A DNA stretch of 64,000 bases from Tritrichomonas musculus (lineage: Eukaryota; Parabasalia; Tritrichomonadida; Tritrichomonadidae). A model generated the notes under the pieces. The model saw nothing but the letters and a program-made list of their open reading frames with translations, ran no database searches and was not told where the DNA came from. The stretch lies in NCBI GenBank assembly GCA_039105265.1, contig JAPFFF010000011.1, positions 806,001-870,000 of the forward strand. Reading direction: 5' to 3'. Position numbers and translations under genes: made by a program. Shown one piece after another: positions 9,193 through 18,500 of the stretch. Position 1 is the first letter of the stretch. The number at the start of each line of letters is the position of its first letter.

Positions 9193-10875
9193 ATGCTTAA
9201 CAAGGAATCCTATATGAAAACCTCAGCAGAGGTTTGTACTCAGATTGCATCTTACTTTGATGTTGTCGATAATTGCATAGCACTTAGTGATACTAATAAG
9301 GCATACTCATTAAATCCACAAACTTCGTATTCACCATCACCACCAATTAAGAGTGGTTCCTATACAACATGTATTATCTCTCCTAATACTCATAATACTG
9401 CTGATATATATAATGGATTTATTCGAGCAGATATGAGAGTGATGATAAAAATAGACAAGCCAATTCTAAGTGATTTAGAAAATGTCAGTGGTTATAATTT
9501 TGGTAAGGTATGGTTTGGTTTTAAGGATGCTCGAGATGCTGTTGAGAAGTATGAAATTGTAGCTAATGGTATGACGCTTTATACCCAGAACTTTGGATGT
9601 GAAGAATCCTTTTTAACTGCATGTTGTGCAAATGAAGTTACTAAAAGAGCTGATATATATAGTAAAGCAAGACATAAGGATATTTGGAATGATACTCATG
9701 GAAGGAGATGTGGTTTTGTTGCAAATCTTAACAAAGATGTGACTTCTGTCACTGAAACAATTAGATTAAAGATTGATTTGCGACGATTCCTACCTTTATC
9801 TAATATCAAGTACTTGCCAGCATTTGCAGGTAAAATCGAATTACGTCTATACTTTTCAACAGCTGGTATGGTATATTGTCCAGTTGGTTTTGAAAAGAGC
9901 TTGGTTGCTAATCCACATATAATGAAAGACTTCAATGTTGATGAAATTACCAATGAATTTCGACCTATTGGAGAACCAATATGGATGTGGACAAGTACCG
10001 AAAAAATAGCAATGGATAAGATTAATGACCCCAAGAATCTTCCACCTGTTGGTGAAAATCATGGAGGAGCATATGAAGTCGCAGGAGCTAACAATACTAA
10101 GGCAAGAGTTGACCGAACTATTTACAGTGATTGGAGAACTTGGAGTGTTGTTGATTATTCCATTGAAGAATGTGCGAGTATTATACCTTGTTTTGGTATT
10201 CATGAATCTGTATATACAGCACTTGTTCAAAGATATGCTAACCCTCAACATCCACTTACATTCCCAACACAGATTATGTCATTTTACACTTGTACAAGAC
10301 CTCTTAATAATGAACAAGATAAAGCAACTATTACTATTACACCTAATTTTGTAGATAGTATGTTTTGCTTATTCCCACTTAAGCATACACATAAGACATA
10401 CTTCAAGAATCCTATGTTTGAAGCATTTCATATGAATTGTGGTAATTACAATAATATTCCTGCTAAAGCATTTGGTACGAATGGTAAGTATCCAGAGTTC
10501 CTCGAATATTGCCAGAATGCAATGAACATGAATGGAGAGCAAAATGGATTTAATAAAGAGGTTATTGCAAGTTTAGCGAATGAGTATCAATATAATGAAA
10601 ACACAACAGGCTATTATCCAAATGATAGGTCCTCATTCTTCATAGGTCTTCCTACTGAAACAGATGGAACATATCAACAAGGTCTTTCAAGTCTTGCACC
10701 TATTAACTTCGAATTGATATGTAGTCAAAAGGCAGATAATCCATTTAGACAGGAAGTAGATACACCTCCATTATTATGCTTATTAACAGATATATCAATT
10801 AGTATCTTAATTAGACCTAATGGTATGCCACCATCAGTACGTATTGGTCCTTATGATTTAACAACCCCTGAGTAA
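9193..10875 (+). CDS. Major capsid protein (double jelly-roll type), E1
   Basis: The 560-aa product is rich in aromatic beta-strand segments and matches in length the Polinton major capsid proteins. It aligns with the E3 protein at 47994: both have an early INVND- or ALSDTN-like start, a mid-region with FVANLNKD/YVNLNSFK, and the diagnostic stretch LRLYFSTAGMVYCPV (E1, about residue 220) against IRFQVSPAGLVWAAI (E3), followed by a long insertion and a carboxyl jelly roll. The end has DISISILIRPNGMPPSVRIG. It should form the hexons of the virion. It is downstream of the pVI-like gene and upstream of small unknown genes. Confidence 0.8.
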   Translation: MLNKESYMKTSAEVCTQIASYFDVVDNCIALSDTNKAYSLNPQTSYSPSPPIKSGSYTTCIISPNTHNTADIYNGFIRADMRVMIKIDKPILSDLENVSGYNFGKVWFGFKDARDAVEKYEIVANGMTLYTQNFGCEESFLTACCANEVTKRADIYSKARHKDIWNDTHGRRCGFVANLNKDVTSVTETIRLKIDLRRFLPLSNIKYLPAFAGKIELRLYFSTAGMVYCPVGFEKSLVANPHIMKDFNVDEITNEFRPIGEPIWMWTSTEKIAMDKINDPKNLPPVGENHGGAYEVAGANNTKARVDRTIYSDWRTWSVVDYSIEECASIIPCFGIHESVYTALVQRYANPQHPLTFPTQIMSFYTCTRPLNNEQDKATITITPNFVDSMFCLFPLKHTHKTYFKNPMFEAFHMNCGNYNNIPAKAFGTNGKYPEFLEYCQNAMNMNGEQNGFNKEVIASLANEYQYNENTTGYYPNDRSSFFIGLPTETDGTYQQGLSSLAPINFELICSQKADNPFRQEVDTPPLLCLLTDISISILIRPNGMPPSVRIGPYDLTTPE

Positions 10876-10902
10876 AAAGATGTATATTTTATTTTATAGA
10901 AA

Positions 10903-11337
10903 ATGTCGAATGATTATAGAAGCCCACATGCTGAGATTGTTGGAAGAGAAGGTATGATGTATAATGAAGCTACCATGAAAAATAAGGACATAGAGTTTCA
11001 ACATTTTGGTGTGTTCAGTAATACTAATACTTATTCTGTAACCTTCAACCCATATATTAATCGACCACCTACCCAGATTATTGAACATGAGGACCCAGTT
11101 AGATTTCCAGATACTCGAGAACATATAACCAAACCTGTTCGTGAACCTCCTGTTAGTATTACAGATGGTGGTTTTTATCGACATATAGGTGAAAAAGATA
11201 GACCAGTACCTCTCTTACCAAAATATCTTAAGAAGCCTGAGAAACCACCAATGCAAGGTAGAGCAAGAGAATATAATAAACAAGATATTCGATATGGACC
11301 TACTCAGCATATCTTTACCCAAAATAACATCTATTAA
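10903..11337 (+). CDS. 144-aa protein of unknown function after the capsid gene, E1
   Basis: The product starts MSNDYRSPHAEIVGREGMMY and is polar and proline-rich, with NPYINRPPTQIIEHEDPVRF in the middle and KYLKKPEKPPMQGRAREYN towards the end. No membrane segment, signal peptide or enzyme motif is visible. It is immediately downstream of the capsid gene and in the same direction, with an ATTTTATAGAAA leader, so a virion-associated role is plausible. I found no clear counterpart in E2 or E3. The reverse strand also has an open frame here, which I take to be a shadow. Confidence 0.6.
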   Translation: MSNDYRSPHAEIVGREGMMYNEATMKNKDIEFQHFGVFSNTNTYSVTFNPYINRPPTQIIEHEDPVRFPDTREHITKPVREPPVSITDGGFYRHIGEKDRPVPLLPKYLKKPEKPPMQGRAREYNKQDIRYGPTQHIFTQNNIY

Positions 11338-11361
11338 TTTTTTATTGAATTTTTTATCCAG

Positions 11362-11808
11362 ATGAAAATGACAACAAGAAACGTCTATGACTATGTCAAT
11401 GAACTTCGCGCAAAATGTGCTCCAAATACTAAACAATGTAATTTCTCGATACTTTGTGACAAGTACCCAATGAAAGCAGGAGAATGGAGCTATTTAGGCA
11501 AAGTACTCTATGTCTCAATCAAGATAAAAGACAAGTGCCACAGATTTTATCCAGATAAGCTCAAAGAACTTGATCTTGACTCAATATTTATTAAGCCTAA
11601 CTCAAGGAGAAAAATATCTGAAGATTTCGAAGAGTTCTACATAAATGGAAACACTACCACTCAAGAGTATCAAGGAATCAAATACTACAACTACTCCATT
11701 GCAGCTGCTCCTACAAGTCATAAACCAAAAATCGATGCTCTCAAGCAGAAATATCAAATTGAGTCATTTGACATGTTTATTGGAGAACAGCTAGACTTAG
11801 TACTTTAA
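11362..11808 (+). CDS. Conserved ~150-aa Maverick family (also 51781-52257), E1
   Basis: The 148-aa product aligns along its whole length with the E3 protein encoded at 51781-52257: QCNFSILCDKYP against QCNFAILCDKFP, RFYPDKLKE against RFYPNKLKE, NSRRKIS against NSRRKLS, EFYINGNTTTQEYQ against EFFVNGNTEKHEYK, YYNYSI in both, and a final FIGEQLDLVL against FIGKHQDLVL. Such conservation between two distant elements shows a selected protein, but I do not recognise its family. The leader TTTTTTATCCAG directly precedes the ATG, the same leader type as on the E3 homologue. A second ATG lies two codons in. Confidence 0.75.
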   Translation: MKMTTRNVYDYVNELRAKCAPNTKQCNFSILCDKYPMKAGEWSYLGKVLYVSIKIKDKCHRFYPDKLKELDLDSIFIKPNSRRKISEDFEEFYINGNTTTQEYQGIKYYNYSIAAAPTSHKPKIDALKQKYQIESFDMFIGEQLDLVL

Positions 11809-11829
11809 GCCTATTTTTTCCCAACCTAA

Positions 11830-12354
11830 ATGATTAAGAAGAGGGGTACAACCAATGGAGTTCAAGCAAATGTATCTTTAGAACCATCAGCAGCTGCATC
11901 ATCTACATCAAACATCAACAACAACATTATTATTAATAAGAGAGATGATGGCAAGGAAGACATTGTTATTACAAGAGACATTGGAGTGCAAACTGAACCT
12001 GTTGAAGTTGAACCAGATGTACGTAATGTTATACTTGAAGCATATGCACAAATACTACTTAATCAAGACAAAGCACTACTAGCTAACATTATATCAAAGA
12101 AATGCATCATAGTACCTATTGAATCTCTTAGCAACATCATCAAAGCAATACTACATGTTAGTGAGGTTGAAGTACAACTTAATGAAGATGTTGGATGTTG
12201 TGCAGCTAAGAGCAATCCAATAAGAAAAATAGATGCTATTAAGATTATTAAAGATAATGGAGAGGTAGTCATTGACTTGAAACAAGTATATAATAAAGAA
12301 TATAATGAGCTTGTTAATAATTATCATGTATGCTTAAAATATTGCATAGTATAA
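11830..12354 (+). CDS. Conserved ~180-aa Maverick family (also 49989, 55241), E1
   Basis: The 174-aa product has a variable polar head (residues 1-60, Ala/Ser/Asn-rich with a KRDDGKEDI stretch) and a conserved carboxyl domain shared with E3 (49989) and E2 (55241): EVEVQLNEDVGCCAAKSN against KVELVINEDSGCTGCVSN, then KIDAIKI against KIDKILV, and a final helix NELVNNYHVCLKYCIV against TELIRHSISLKICI. A paired-cysteine loop after (N/D)ED or DES is the best landmark. Function unknown. The leader TTTTTCCCAACCTAA before the ATG is nearly the same as that of the terminal gene of E3 (29329). Confidence 0.72.
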   Translation: MIKKRGTTNGVQANVSLEPSAAASSTSNINNNIIINKRDDGKEDIVITRDIGVQTEPVEVEPDVRNVILEAYAQILLNQDKALLANIISKKCIIVPIESLSNIIKAILHVSEVEVQLNEDVGCCAAKSNPIRKIDAIKIIKDNGEVVIDLKQVYNKEYNELVNNYHVCLKYCIV

Positions 12355-12356
12355 AA

Positions 12357-12391
12357 AAGACATATTAAAAAAAACTTAAAAAAACTTAAAA

Positions 12392-12427
<36 letters not shown>

Positions 12428-12440
12428 TTAAAAAAAAATT
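12357..12440 (+). repeat. A-tract block with AAAAACTTAAAAAA units
   Basis: Between two convergent genes lies about 85 bp of almost pure A broken by CTT triplets (AAAAAACTT repeated) and an uninterrupted run of about 27 A. It looks like slippage-prone low-complexity DNA. It may also supply polyadenylation to the plus-strand gene, which is inference. Confidence 0.7.
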
Positions 12441-12452
12441 ATTTTTTTACTC

Positions 12453-12824
12453 TTACTCCTTGTCTTTTGGAGATGAAGCTTCTTGTTCATCTTCATCATC
12501 TTCTTCTTGTGTCTCTTGCGAGTCAGGCACTATAGGCACGTGAAAGCCAATAGATTTTGGTGTTGGAGATTGAGGAATCTTTTTATGAAAAACCTCGCAG
12601 GTAGTGAGATTCATTTGAGTAAGTGCTTCAGCAATCTTGTTCATGTTTGCTTGTATCAAAGGGTCATAGATGGTGCAGACATTAGATGATGTCGAGTTTA
12701 TTATTTTTTGGTTGAACAGAAATATCACCTCTTTAATAGCATTGGCTATTTCAACATGAGCATTTTTGATAGCTAGCTTTTGCTGTTTTTGGAATTCTTT
12801 GAAGTCATTTCCAGAACGCGACAT
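12453..12824 (-). CDS. 123-aa helical protein with acidic tail, E1
   Basis: The product starts MSRSGNDFKEFQKQQKLAIK and is helical over residues 5-85, with NAIKEVIFLFNQKI and NKIAEALTQMNL as amphipathic stretches, then a proline segment and a very acidic tail (EEDDEDEQEASS). It is divergent from the basic protein at 12901, with a 76-bp shared A/T-rich upstream region. Composition suggests a dimerising or chaperone-like small protein. I recognise no family and found no counterpart in E3. Confidence 0.6.
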   Translation of the reverse strand: MSRSGNDFKEFQKQQKLAIKNAHVEIANAIKEVIFLFNQKIINSTSSNVCTIYDPLIQANMNKIAEALTQMNLTTCEVFHKKIPQSPTPKSIGFHVPIVPDSQETQEEDDEDEQEASSPKDKE

Positions 12825-12900
12825 TTTAAAAAATGAAGTGATTTTGTTTGCGAATATTCAATTTTCAAAAATAATTCAATTTTTTTTCTCGAATGAAATC

Positions 12901-13179
12901 ATGAGCCAAAATTTAGATTTGGGTGAGTTCAAGGAAACAGCTATCATCAAGAAGTTGAAGAAGTCCAAGAGTAACAACAACCTCAAAAATATTGATACTG
13001 CAAAAACTGAAACAACAGAAAAACGTGGTAGAAAGCAAAAGTATGCAACTGTTGAAGAACGAAATGAAGCACGTAAACAACAGCAAAAGGCATATCGTGA
13101 AAGAAAGAAAAAAGAAGTACAAAGTATGAAGGAAAAAATAATGTCGTATGAAAGCAAAAAGGTATCACATGAAGAATGA
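12901..13179 (+). CDS. Small basic, bZIP-like DNA-binding candidate, E1
   Basis: Start taken at MSQNLDLGEFKETAIIKK, since the upstream in-frame codons are A/T-rich leader. The 92-aa product is highly basic: KRGRKQKY near residue 45 resembles an AT-hook core, and EARKQQQKAYRERKKKEV (about residues 58-75) resembles the basic region of bZIP factors, followed by a short charged helix (MKEKIMSYESKK). There is no long leucine zipper. A regulator or a DNA-condensing core protein are both possible. It is divergent from the 12453-12824 gene and runs straight into a 13-unit tandem repeat at its stop codon. Confidence 0.6.
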   Translation: MSQNLDLGEFKETAIIKKLKKSKSNNNLKNIDTAKTETTEKRGRKQKYATVEERNEARKQQQKAYRERKKKEVQSMKEKIMSYESKKVSHEE

Positions 13180-13427
13180 GGTAGCTTATGAGGAAAAAGG
13201 TAGCTTATGAGGAAAAAGGTAGCTTATGAGGAAAAAGGTAGCTTATGAGGAAAAAGGTAGCTTATGAGGAAAAAGGTAGCTTATGAGGAAAAAGGTAGCT
13301 TATGAGGAAAAAGGTAGCTTATGAGGAAAAAGGTAGCTTATGAGGAAAAAAGGTAGCTTATGAGGAAAAAGGTAGCTTATGAGGAAAAAGGTAGCTTATG
13401 AGGAAAAAGGTAGCTTATGAGGAAAAA
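13180..13427 (+). repeat. Tandem repeat, 13 units of GGTAGCTTATGAGGAAAAA
   Basis: Thirteen consecutive 19-bp units, identical except one with an extra A, begin directly at the stop codon of the 12901 gene. Nineteen is not a multiple of three, so the block is not a coding repeat. The near-identity of the units shows recent expansion or homogenisation. There are no spacers, so it is not a CRISPR array. Confidence 0.95.
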
Positions 13428-13454
13428 CATGTAGTTAAAAAAACTTTTTTTTAG

Positions 13455-13880
13455 TTATTCATTTTTCTTGTAGTACATTGTGATGAACTTCTTGTTTCTT
13501 TTCACTTTCTTATGTGTAAAGTGTCTCTTTGTTCCATCGAGATGCCCGAAACCAAGTCGAGTAATAGATAGTTCATGACCAAAGAACATGTTGTACAAGT
13601 TAACAATGTCTCTTGCAGGATAACAATCTTTCTCGAGGTTGTCAAACCATTCATCATACCTCTTTTTTTGTTTTGCTCGAAGTCGATGTGCATCATTTTC
13701 AAGAGCATGAGCATAATTTTCACACATCGTTCTTAAATTTGATGTATCATCTTCAACTTTTAGTTGAGATATTTTTTTCGACATGTTTATATTAATTTTG
13801 TAGTCGAATGAATCATGATCTTTAGGAGGTGTTTGTTTTTGTAAAATATCTTCTATTTTATCTTCTTCTTCATTCATCAT
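13455..13880 (-). CDS. 141-aa protein of unknown function, E1
   Basis: The product starts MMNEEEDKIEDILQKQTPP. The ordered part (residues 55-141) is helical and basic, with YDEWFDNLEKDCYPARDIVN, then LYNMFFGHELSITRLGFGHL and a lysine-rich end (HKKVKRNKKFITMYYKK). The layout suggests a small nucleic-acid-binding or regulatory protein, but no helix-turn-helix or zinc motif is clear. It is divergent from the coiled-coil gene at 14071 across about 190 bp of very A/T-rich DNA, which is the only sizeable spacer in this part of E1. Confidence 0.6.
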   Translation of the reverse strand: MMNEEEDKIEDILQKQTPPKDHDSFDYKININMSKKISQLKVEDDTSNLRTMCENYAHALENDAHRLRAKQKKRYDEWFDNLEKDCYPARDIVNLYNMFFGHELSITRLGFGHLDGTKRHFTHKKVKRNKKFITMYYKKNE

Positions 13881-14070
13881 TAATAAAATAATAGTGATAT
13901 TAATAAATATATTTTTTTAAAATTTCAATATATTTTATTTTTTTTAATTCAATTTTTGAATTTTTATAGTGTATTTAACTTTTTCAAAGAAAAATATCTA
14001 CCTTCGAGTTTTTCTACGAAATTTAAAATTTAGTGATATCAACTAGAAAATAGATCATTTTTATACTTGT

Positions 14071-15489
14071 ATGTCATACAACTACAGCTCAGACAGCGAT
14101 GTTAGTCTATTTGACTCGATCGAGCAATCGGGTCAACAAGCTCCACCATCAGATCCGCCATCAGCTCCACCCACAGAAGATTGGATCAAGAACATGACCC
14201 CAGAACAACTCGAATCCATGAGACAGTTCATCATGAAGCAGCAAGAAGAAGCAGCAGCTAGATTAAAGAAGAAGCAGCAAGAAGAAGAAGCAGCTAGATT
14301 GAAGAAGAAGCAAGAAGAAGAAGAAGCAGCAAGATTGAAGAAGCAGCAAGAAGAAGAAGAAGCAGCTAGATTGAAGAAGCAGCAAGAAGAAGAAGCAAGA
14401 AGGAAGAAGAAGCAAGAAGAAGAAGCATTAGCAAGATTGAAGCAAGAAGACGATGCAAGAAGGAAGAATCCATATGTTCCATATGTTCCAATTTCCAATA
14501 AAGTCTTTCCACCACCTCGCTCATATAATATAATACAAGTTCCTCCACCTCCTCCACCTCCTTCTAATCAACAAATACCGCCACCTCCAAGAGTTCTCGC
14601 TAGACCATCTGCATTTGTCGAGAATCAAAAACTCGGTTCCAATCCAAAAGAAGAAACAAAGATAGAAGGAGAAGAAGAAGAAGTTGATCATGAACAAGAA
14701 CAAGAACCAGTTCACAGAGAACCATATAAGCCACCGAAAAGTGTTCATGATATGAAATCCAATAGTGATTATAAGGAGGATAATGTTAGGCCATTCGACT
14801 TTCGAGATGAAATGGAACGATTAATAGAAGAAAATGAAAACTTGAAAGAACGATTAACGAAGTTGGAGGAGAAAATGACTGGTGTAGAATTTCACATTGA
14901 AGACATCAATCACAATGCTGAAGAACTCAGGAAAGACATTGATAATAACGACGAATACGCACTCGAGCTGATGAAATTGGAACTTGCTCCAAAAAAGGTG
15001 GCGAAGTACATTAACAAAATTCACGATCTAAAGAAGGACGTGTCAGATCTCAAAAATGCTCAACAAGCTGGTCCTCCAACAGATGATGCATTTGCTGAAA
15101 AGTTGGCAAGATCGAACTTGATGATGAAAGAAGCTGATTATCTTCGAAACATGTTGGAAGCTGTTGAATCATATGACAAGAAAAAAGCACCAGATCAGAC
15201 GAGCGTGTTCAAGTCCTATGGATGGAAGTTGTCCAATTGCGTTTATCATCTTCGACAATACTTATCACAAGAAGAGAAAGAGAAGTTGGACAAAGCATGC
15301 AGCTTCGAGAGAAGTGGAAGGAAGCAATCACCGAAGCAAGTGCTGAAAGCCATGAGGCAATGGGGTGAATCAATGGAGAAGAACGAAATTCAACGGAACT
15401 CTGAATCGAAGGTGAAAGGAAATGAGTTCCAATATCATTTTCCACATCTCGATGATAATGTCGTTGATGATGATGATTACCCCCAATAA
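14071..15489 (+). CDS. Coiled-coil, proline-rich structural-type protein, E1
   Basis: The 472-aa product has an acidic Ser/Pro head, a long charged helix made of about seven repeats of EEEEAARLKKKQ type (residues 55-130), a proline-rich linker (VPPPPPPPSNQ near 155-165), a second coiled coil (MERLIEENENLKERLTKLEE, residues 248-267, onward to 330), and a conserved-looking helical end with SYGWKLSNCVYHLRQYLS near residue 380. It looks like a scaffold or tether protein. The corresponding place in E3 is taken by the repeat protein at 39666, but I cannot align the two. It precedes PolB by about 75 bp. Confidence 0.7.
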   Translation: MSYNYSSDSDVSLFDSIEQSGQQAPPSDPPSAPPTEDWIKNMTPEQLESMRQFIMKQQEEAAARLKKKQQEEEAARLKKKQEEEEAARLKKQQEEEEAARLKKQQEEEARRKKKQEEEALARLKQEDDARRKNPYVPYVPISNKVFPPPRSYNIIQVPPPPPPPSNQQIPPPPRVLARPSAFVENQKLGSNPKEETKIEGEEEEVDHEQEQEPVHREPYKPPKSVHDMKSNSDYKEDNVRPFDFRDEMERLIEENENLKERLTKLEEKMTGVEFHIEDINHNAEELRKDIDNNDEYALELMKLELAPKKVAKYINKIHDLKKDVSDLKNAQQAGPPTDDAFAEKLARSNLMMKEADYLRNMLEAVESYDKKKAPDQTSVFKSYGWKLSNCVYHLRQYLSQEEKEKLDKACSFERSGRKQSPKQVLKAMRQWGESMEKNEIQRNSESKVKGNEFQYHFPHLDDNVVDDDDYPQ

Positions 15490-15563
15490 GATAGGTCATA
15501 ACTAAAAAAATAATTTTTTTAACTTTTTCTTTGTTTTTATTTTTATCGTTTCACTTTTATTTT

Positions 15564-18500
15564 ATGTTAAACATGAACAAGGACATTGAAGATAATTTTT
15601 TAGATGCTATTGGAGATGTCTATGCTGATACAAAATCACAGTTTCGTCGTGAATATAATCGACGTGCAAAACAATACCAAAAGAAAGACAAATTTAAAGA
15701 AGAAATGAGGAAGCTCATGATTCCTGCAGGACAAGGTATTGGTTTTGCTACAGACATCAATCAAGATGAAGATAAGAGGTACGCATTTACGGAAGCACTA
15801 CGACAGATACATAAAAAGAAAAATGTTGGAAGACCTATTGTTAAAGCAATTGCACTTGATGGAACTTATAAGTACTTCACACTCAGTGATAAGCACAACA
15901 TCGAAAGTACATTAGGTCATATAACAGGAGAACTTGATTTAAGTGAAGACCAATCAGACACTAATCCATATATCTCAAACATGTTCATTCCAGTTCGATA
16001 TGAGGTACAATTTATTGACATGAACAAAACAAATGATGGTGTTCATTTTAGAACCAAGATGCAAGATATGGATACTCATGAAATCTATGATGATGAAGTT
16101 GAAATTGATGAAGACTATCGAAATACACCAGAAGGTAGTTTTTTCCCATACATCAATCTATCACCTATAGACTTATCTACATACCAAATCTTTCATGAGG
16201 TAAGGAAAGAGAACTACAGAGATAATTGTTTTGTATATGCTTGTATACAATCCGGTGTGTTCACTGATGATGAAATAGATGACTTACGATTTTTTGTTCA
16301 AACAAGAACCATACCCAATAACAAGATAGAAGAAGTAGCTAAAAAGTTCAAGTGCAATTTTAGTATCATTAGAGTTGTTGAACAACCTGATAAATACAAG
16401 TATGAAACAAGAATCAACACCAGAAAGAAAAAATGGTCTGTTGATTTTAAAAGAGAAGTTAAACTGATATTGTTCAAAGACCATTATATGCTCAATAAGA
16501 ACATACCTTGTACATTATTCTATCTTCAACACTATGAAGAACTTGATAGAACATTTGCATATATGCCTTTTGAAAAAAGATGTATGATATATAAATTACA
16601 TAGTAACAGAAAGACTGTCAAAGAATATAATTCTGAAGGAATCAAACCAATAACCTTTTTCCAAAAGATGTTTGAGTTACATCTATTTGAAGAAATCAAA
16701 GCATGCGAAATGGATATTATCAACACAACTGAATATGAGCATGTTAATGACTATGTAAGTCTCGAATATAATGCAGAACAATGTACAAGAATCATTGAGA
16801 ATAATAAAAAGAAACAAAATACATGGTCAAGGATTTATTATAGCGACTTCGAAACAAACTCGACAGTCAGTCCACATATACCATATCTCAATTGTACGAT
16901 CTTTCGAGATGGAGCCAACATACATAAAATATCTATTCAAGGTGAAGATTGTGGACAGAAGCTCTTGAATTATTTATGGAGTGGCTCATTAACATATTTT
17001 CACAACCTCAAGTATGATGCATGTTTTTTCATTAACACACCTGGATGGGATACACAGATAACAGAACGAAGTGGAACTGTGTTGCAAATCATCATGACAT
17101 TATTCGAAGAAGGTACAAGGAAAGTCAAAAAGAGATTAACATTCAGGAACTCATATAGTATAATACCTCAAGCATTAAGTAAATTTGCTACAATGTTCAA
17201 CCTCAATGTTCACAAGGAAGTCATGGCATATAAGCTATATACACAAGAGAACATTCAAAGAAGAATTGTTGATGCTACTGAGTTCCAACAGCAATACATC
17301 GATGAAAATTCAGATAAGTTATCGAAAGCACAACTTGATGCAAACTGCAAGCAGATTATCGAAAATGCAAAAATTGCAAATTGTTATAATGATGGCAAAA
17401 TCGACATCATTAAATATGCCATCTTCTATTGTTTCAAGGACTGTATTGTTTTGATGAAGGGAATGGAAAAATTTAATGAAGACCTGAAAGCAGTCTTTAA
17501 AGAAACAAAGACAGATATGTATGGTGTTCATGATTTTATATCTATAAGTGCTATTGGATACTGCTTTGCCAAGAAATATGGTTGCTTTGATGGATGTTAT
17601 GAACTATCAGGTAAGTGTCAAGACTTCATACAACGATGTGTCTCTGGTGGAAGAACAATGACAGCAGGTAATGAAAAGCAATACATCGAAGGAAAGATAC
17701 AAGACTTTGATGCAGTTAGCTTATATCCATCTGCAATGTATGTTATGGATGGTATACCATTAGGAAGACCTAAAGTAATACCACAAGGTACAACACATGA
17801 ACAACTTATGCAATATGATACATTCTTTATCGAAGTCAACATCAAGAAACTCGAATGTAAATCAAAAGAGCCATATAAATTTGGACAAGTATTTACAAGG
17901 AATGAAGCAGGTAGTAAAATATTCGGCAATTTCCTTGTTGACCATTATTATATCGATAAAGTAGGTCTCATGGACTTGTTCGAATTTTATGATGTTGAAT
18001 ATGAGTTAATACGTGGCTATTACTTTGATGAAGGATTTAACAAGAAAATCAATGAGTTCATTGAGAAGCTCTTTAATCTCAGGGCAAGTTATAAAAAGCA
18101 AAAGAACCCTCTTGAACAAACAATAAAGCTCCTCCTCAACTCCATATATGGCAAGTCAATATTGAAAGCAACAAAGACTGAAACCAAGACAGTACCAAAA
18201 AGCCAACTATACAAGTACCTCTGGAGGAACTACAACTTTATCAAGGAGGTTGTTGAAGATGCTAATATTGATAAGTGCTATGTCAAGAAGTTGAAACCAA
18301 TTAATGACCATTTCAACCTACCTCAATTTGGTGCAAGCGTTCTCTCTTGGAGTAAGCACTTAATGAACAGGGTTATGGCTACAGCTGAGCAAGCAGGTAT
18401 ACCTATCTTTTATCAAGATACTGATAGTATGCATGTACTTGAAAAAGATGTACCAAGGATAGCTGACTTATTTCAGTTCAAGTATCATCAACCTCTTATT

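Noticed and set aside
13180-13427. CRISPR array
   Set aside because: Units are directly adjacent with no spacers and no cas genes; it is a minisatellite. The same holds for 58311-58473 and 58843-58955.
14133-14498. Cys/Ser-rich minus-strand protein
   Set aside because: It is the antisense shadow of the Glu/Lys/Ala codon repeats of the 14071 gene.
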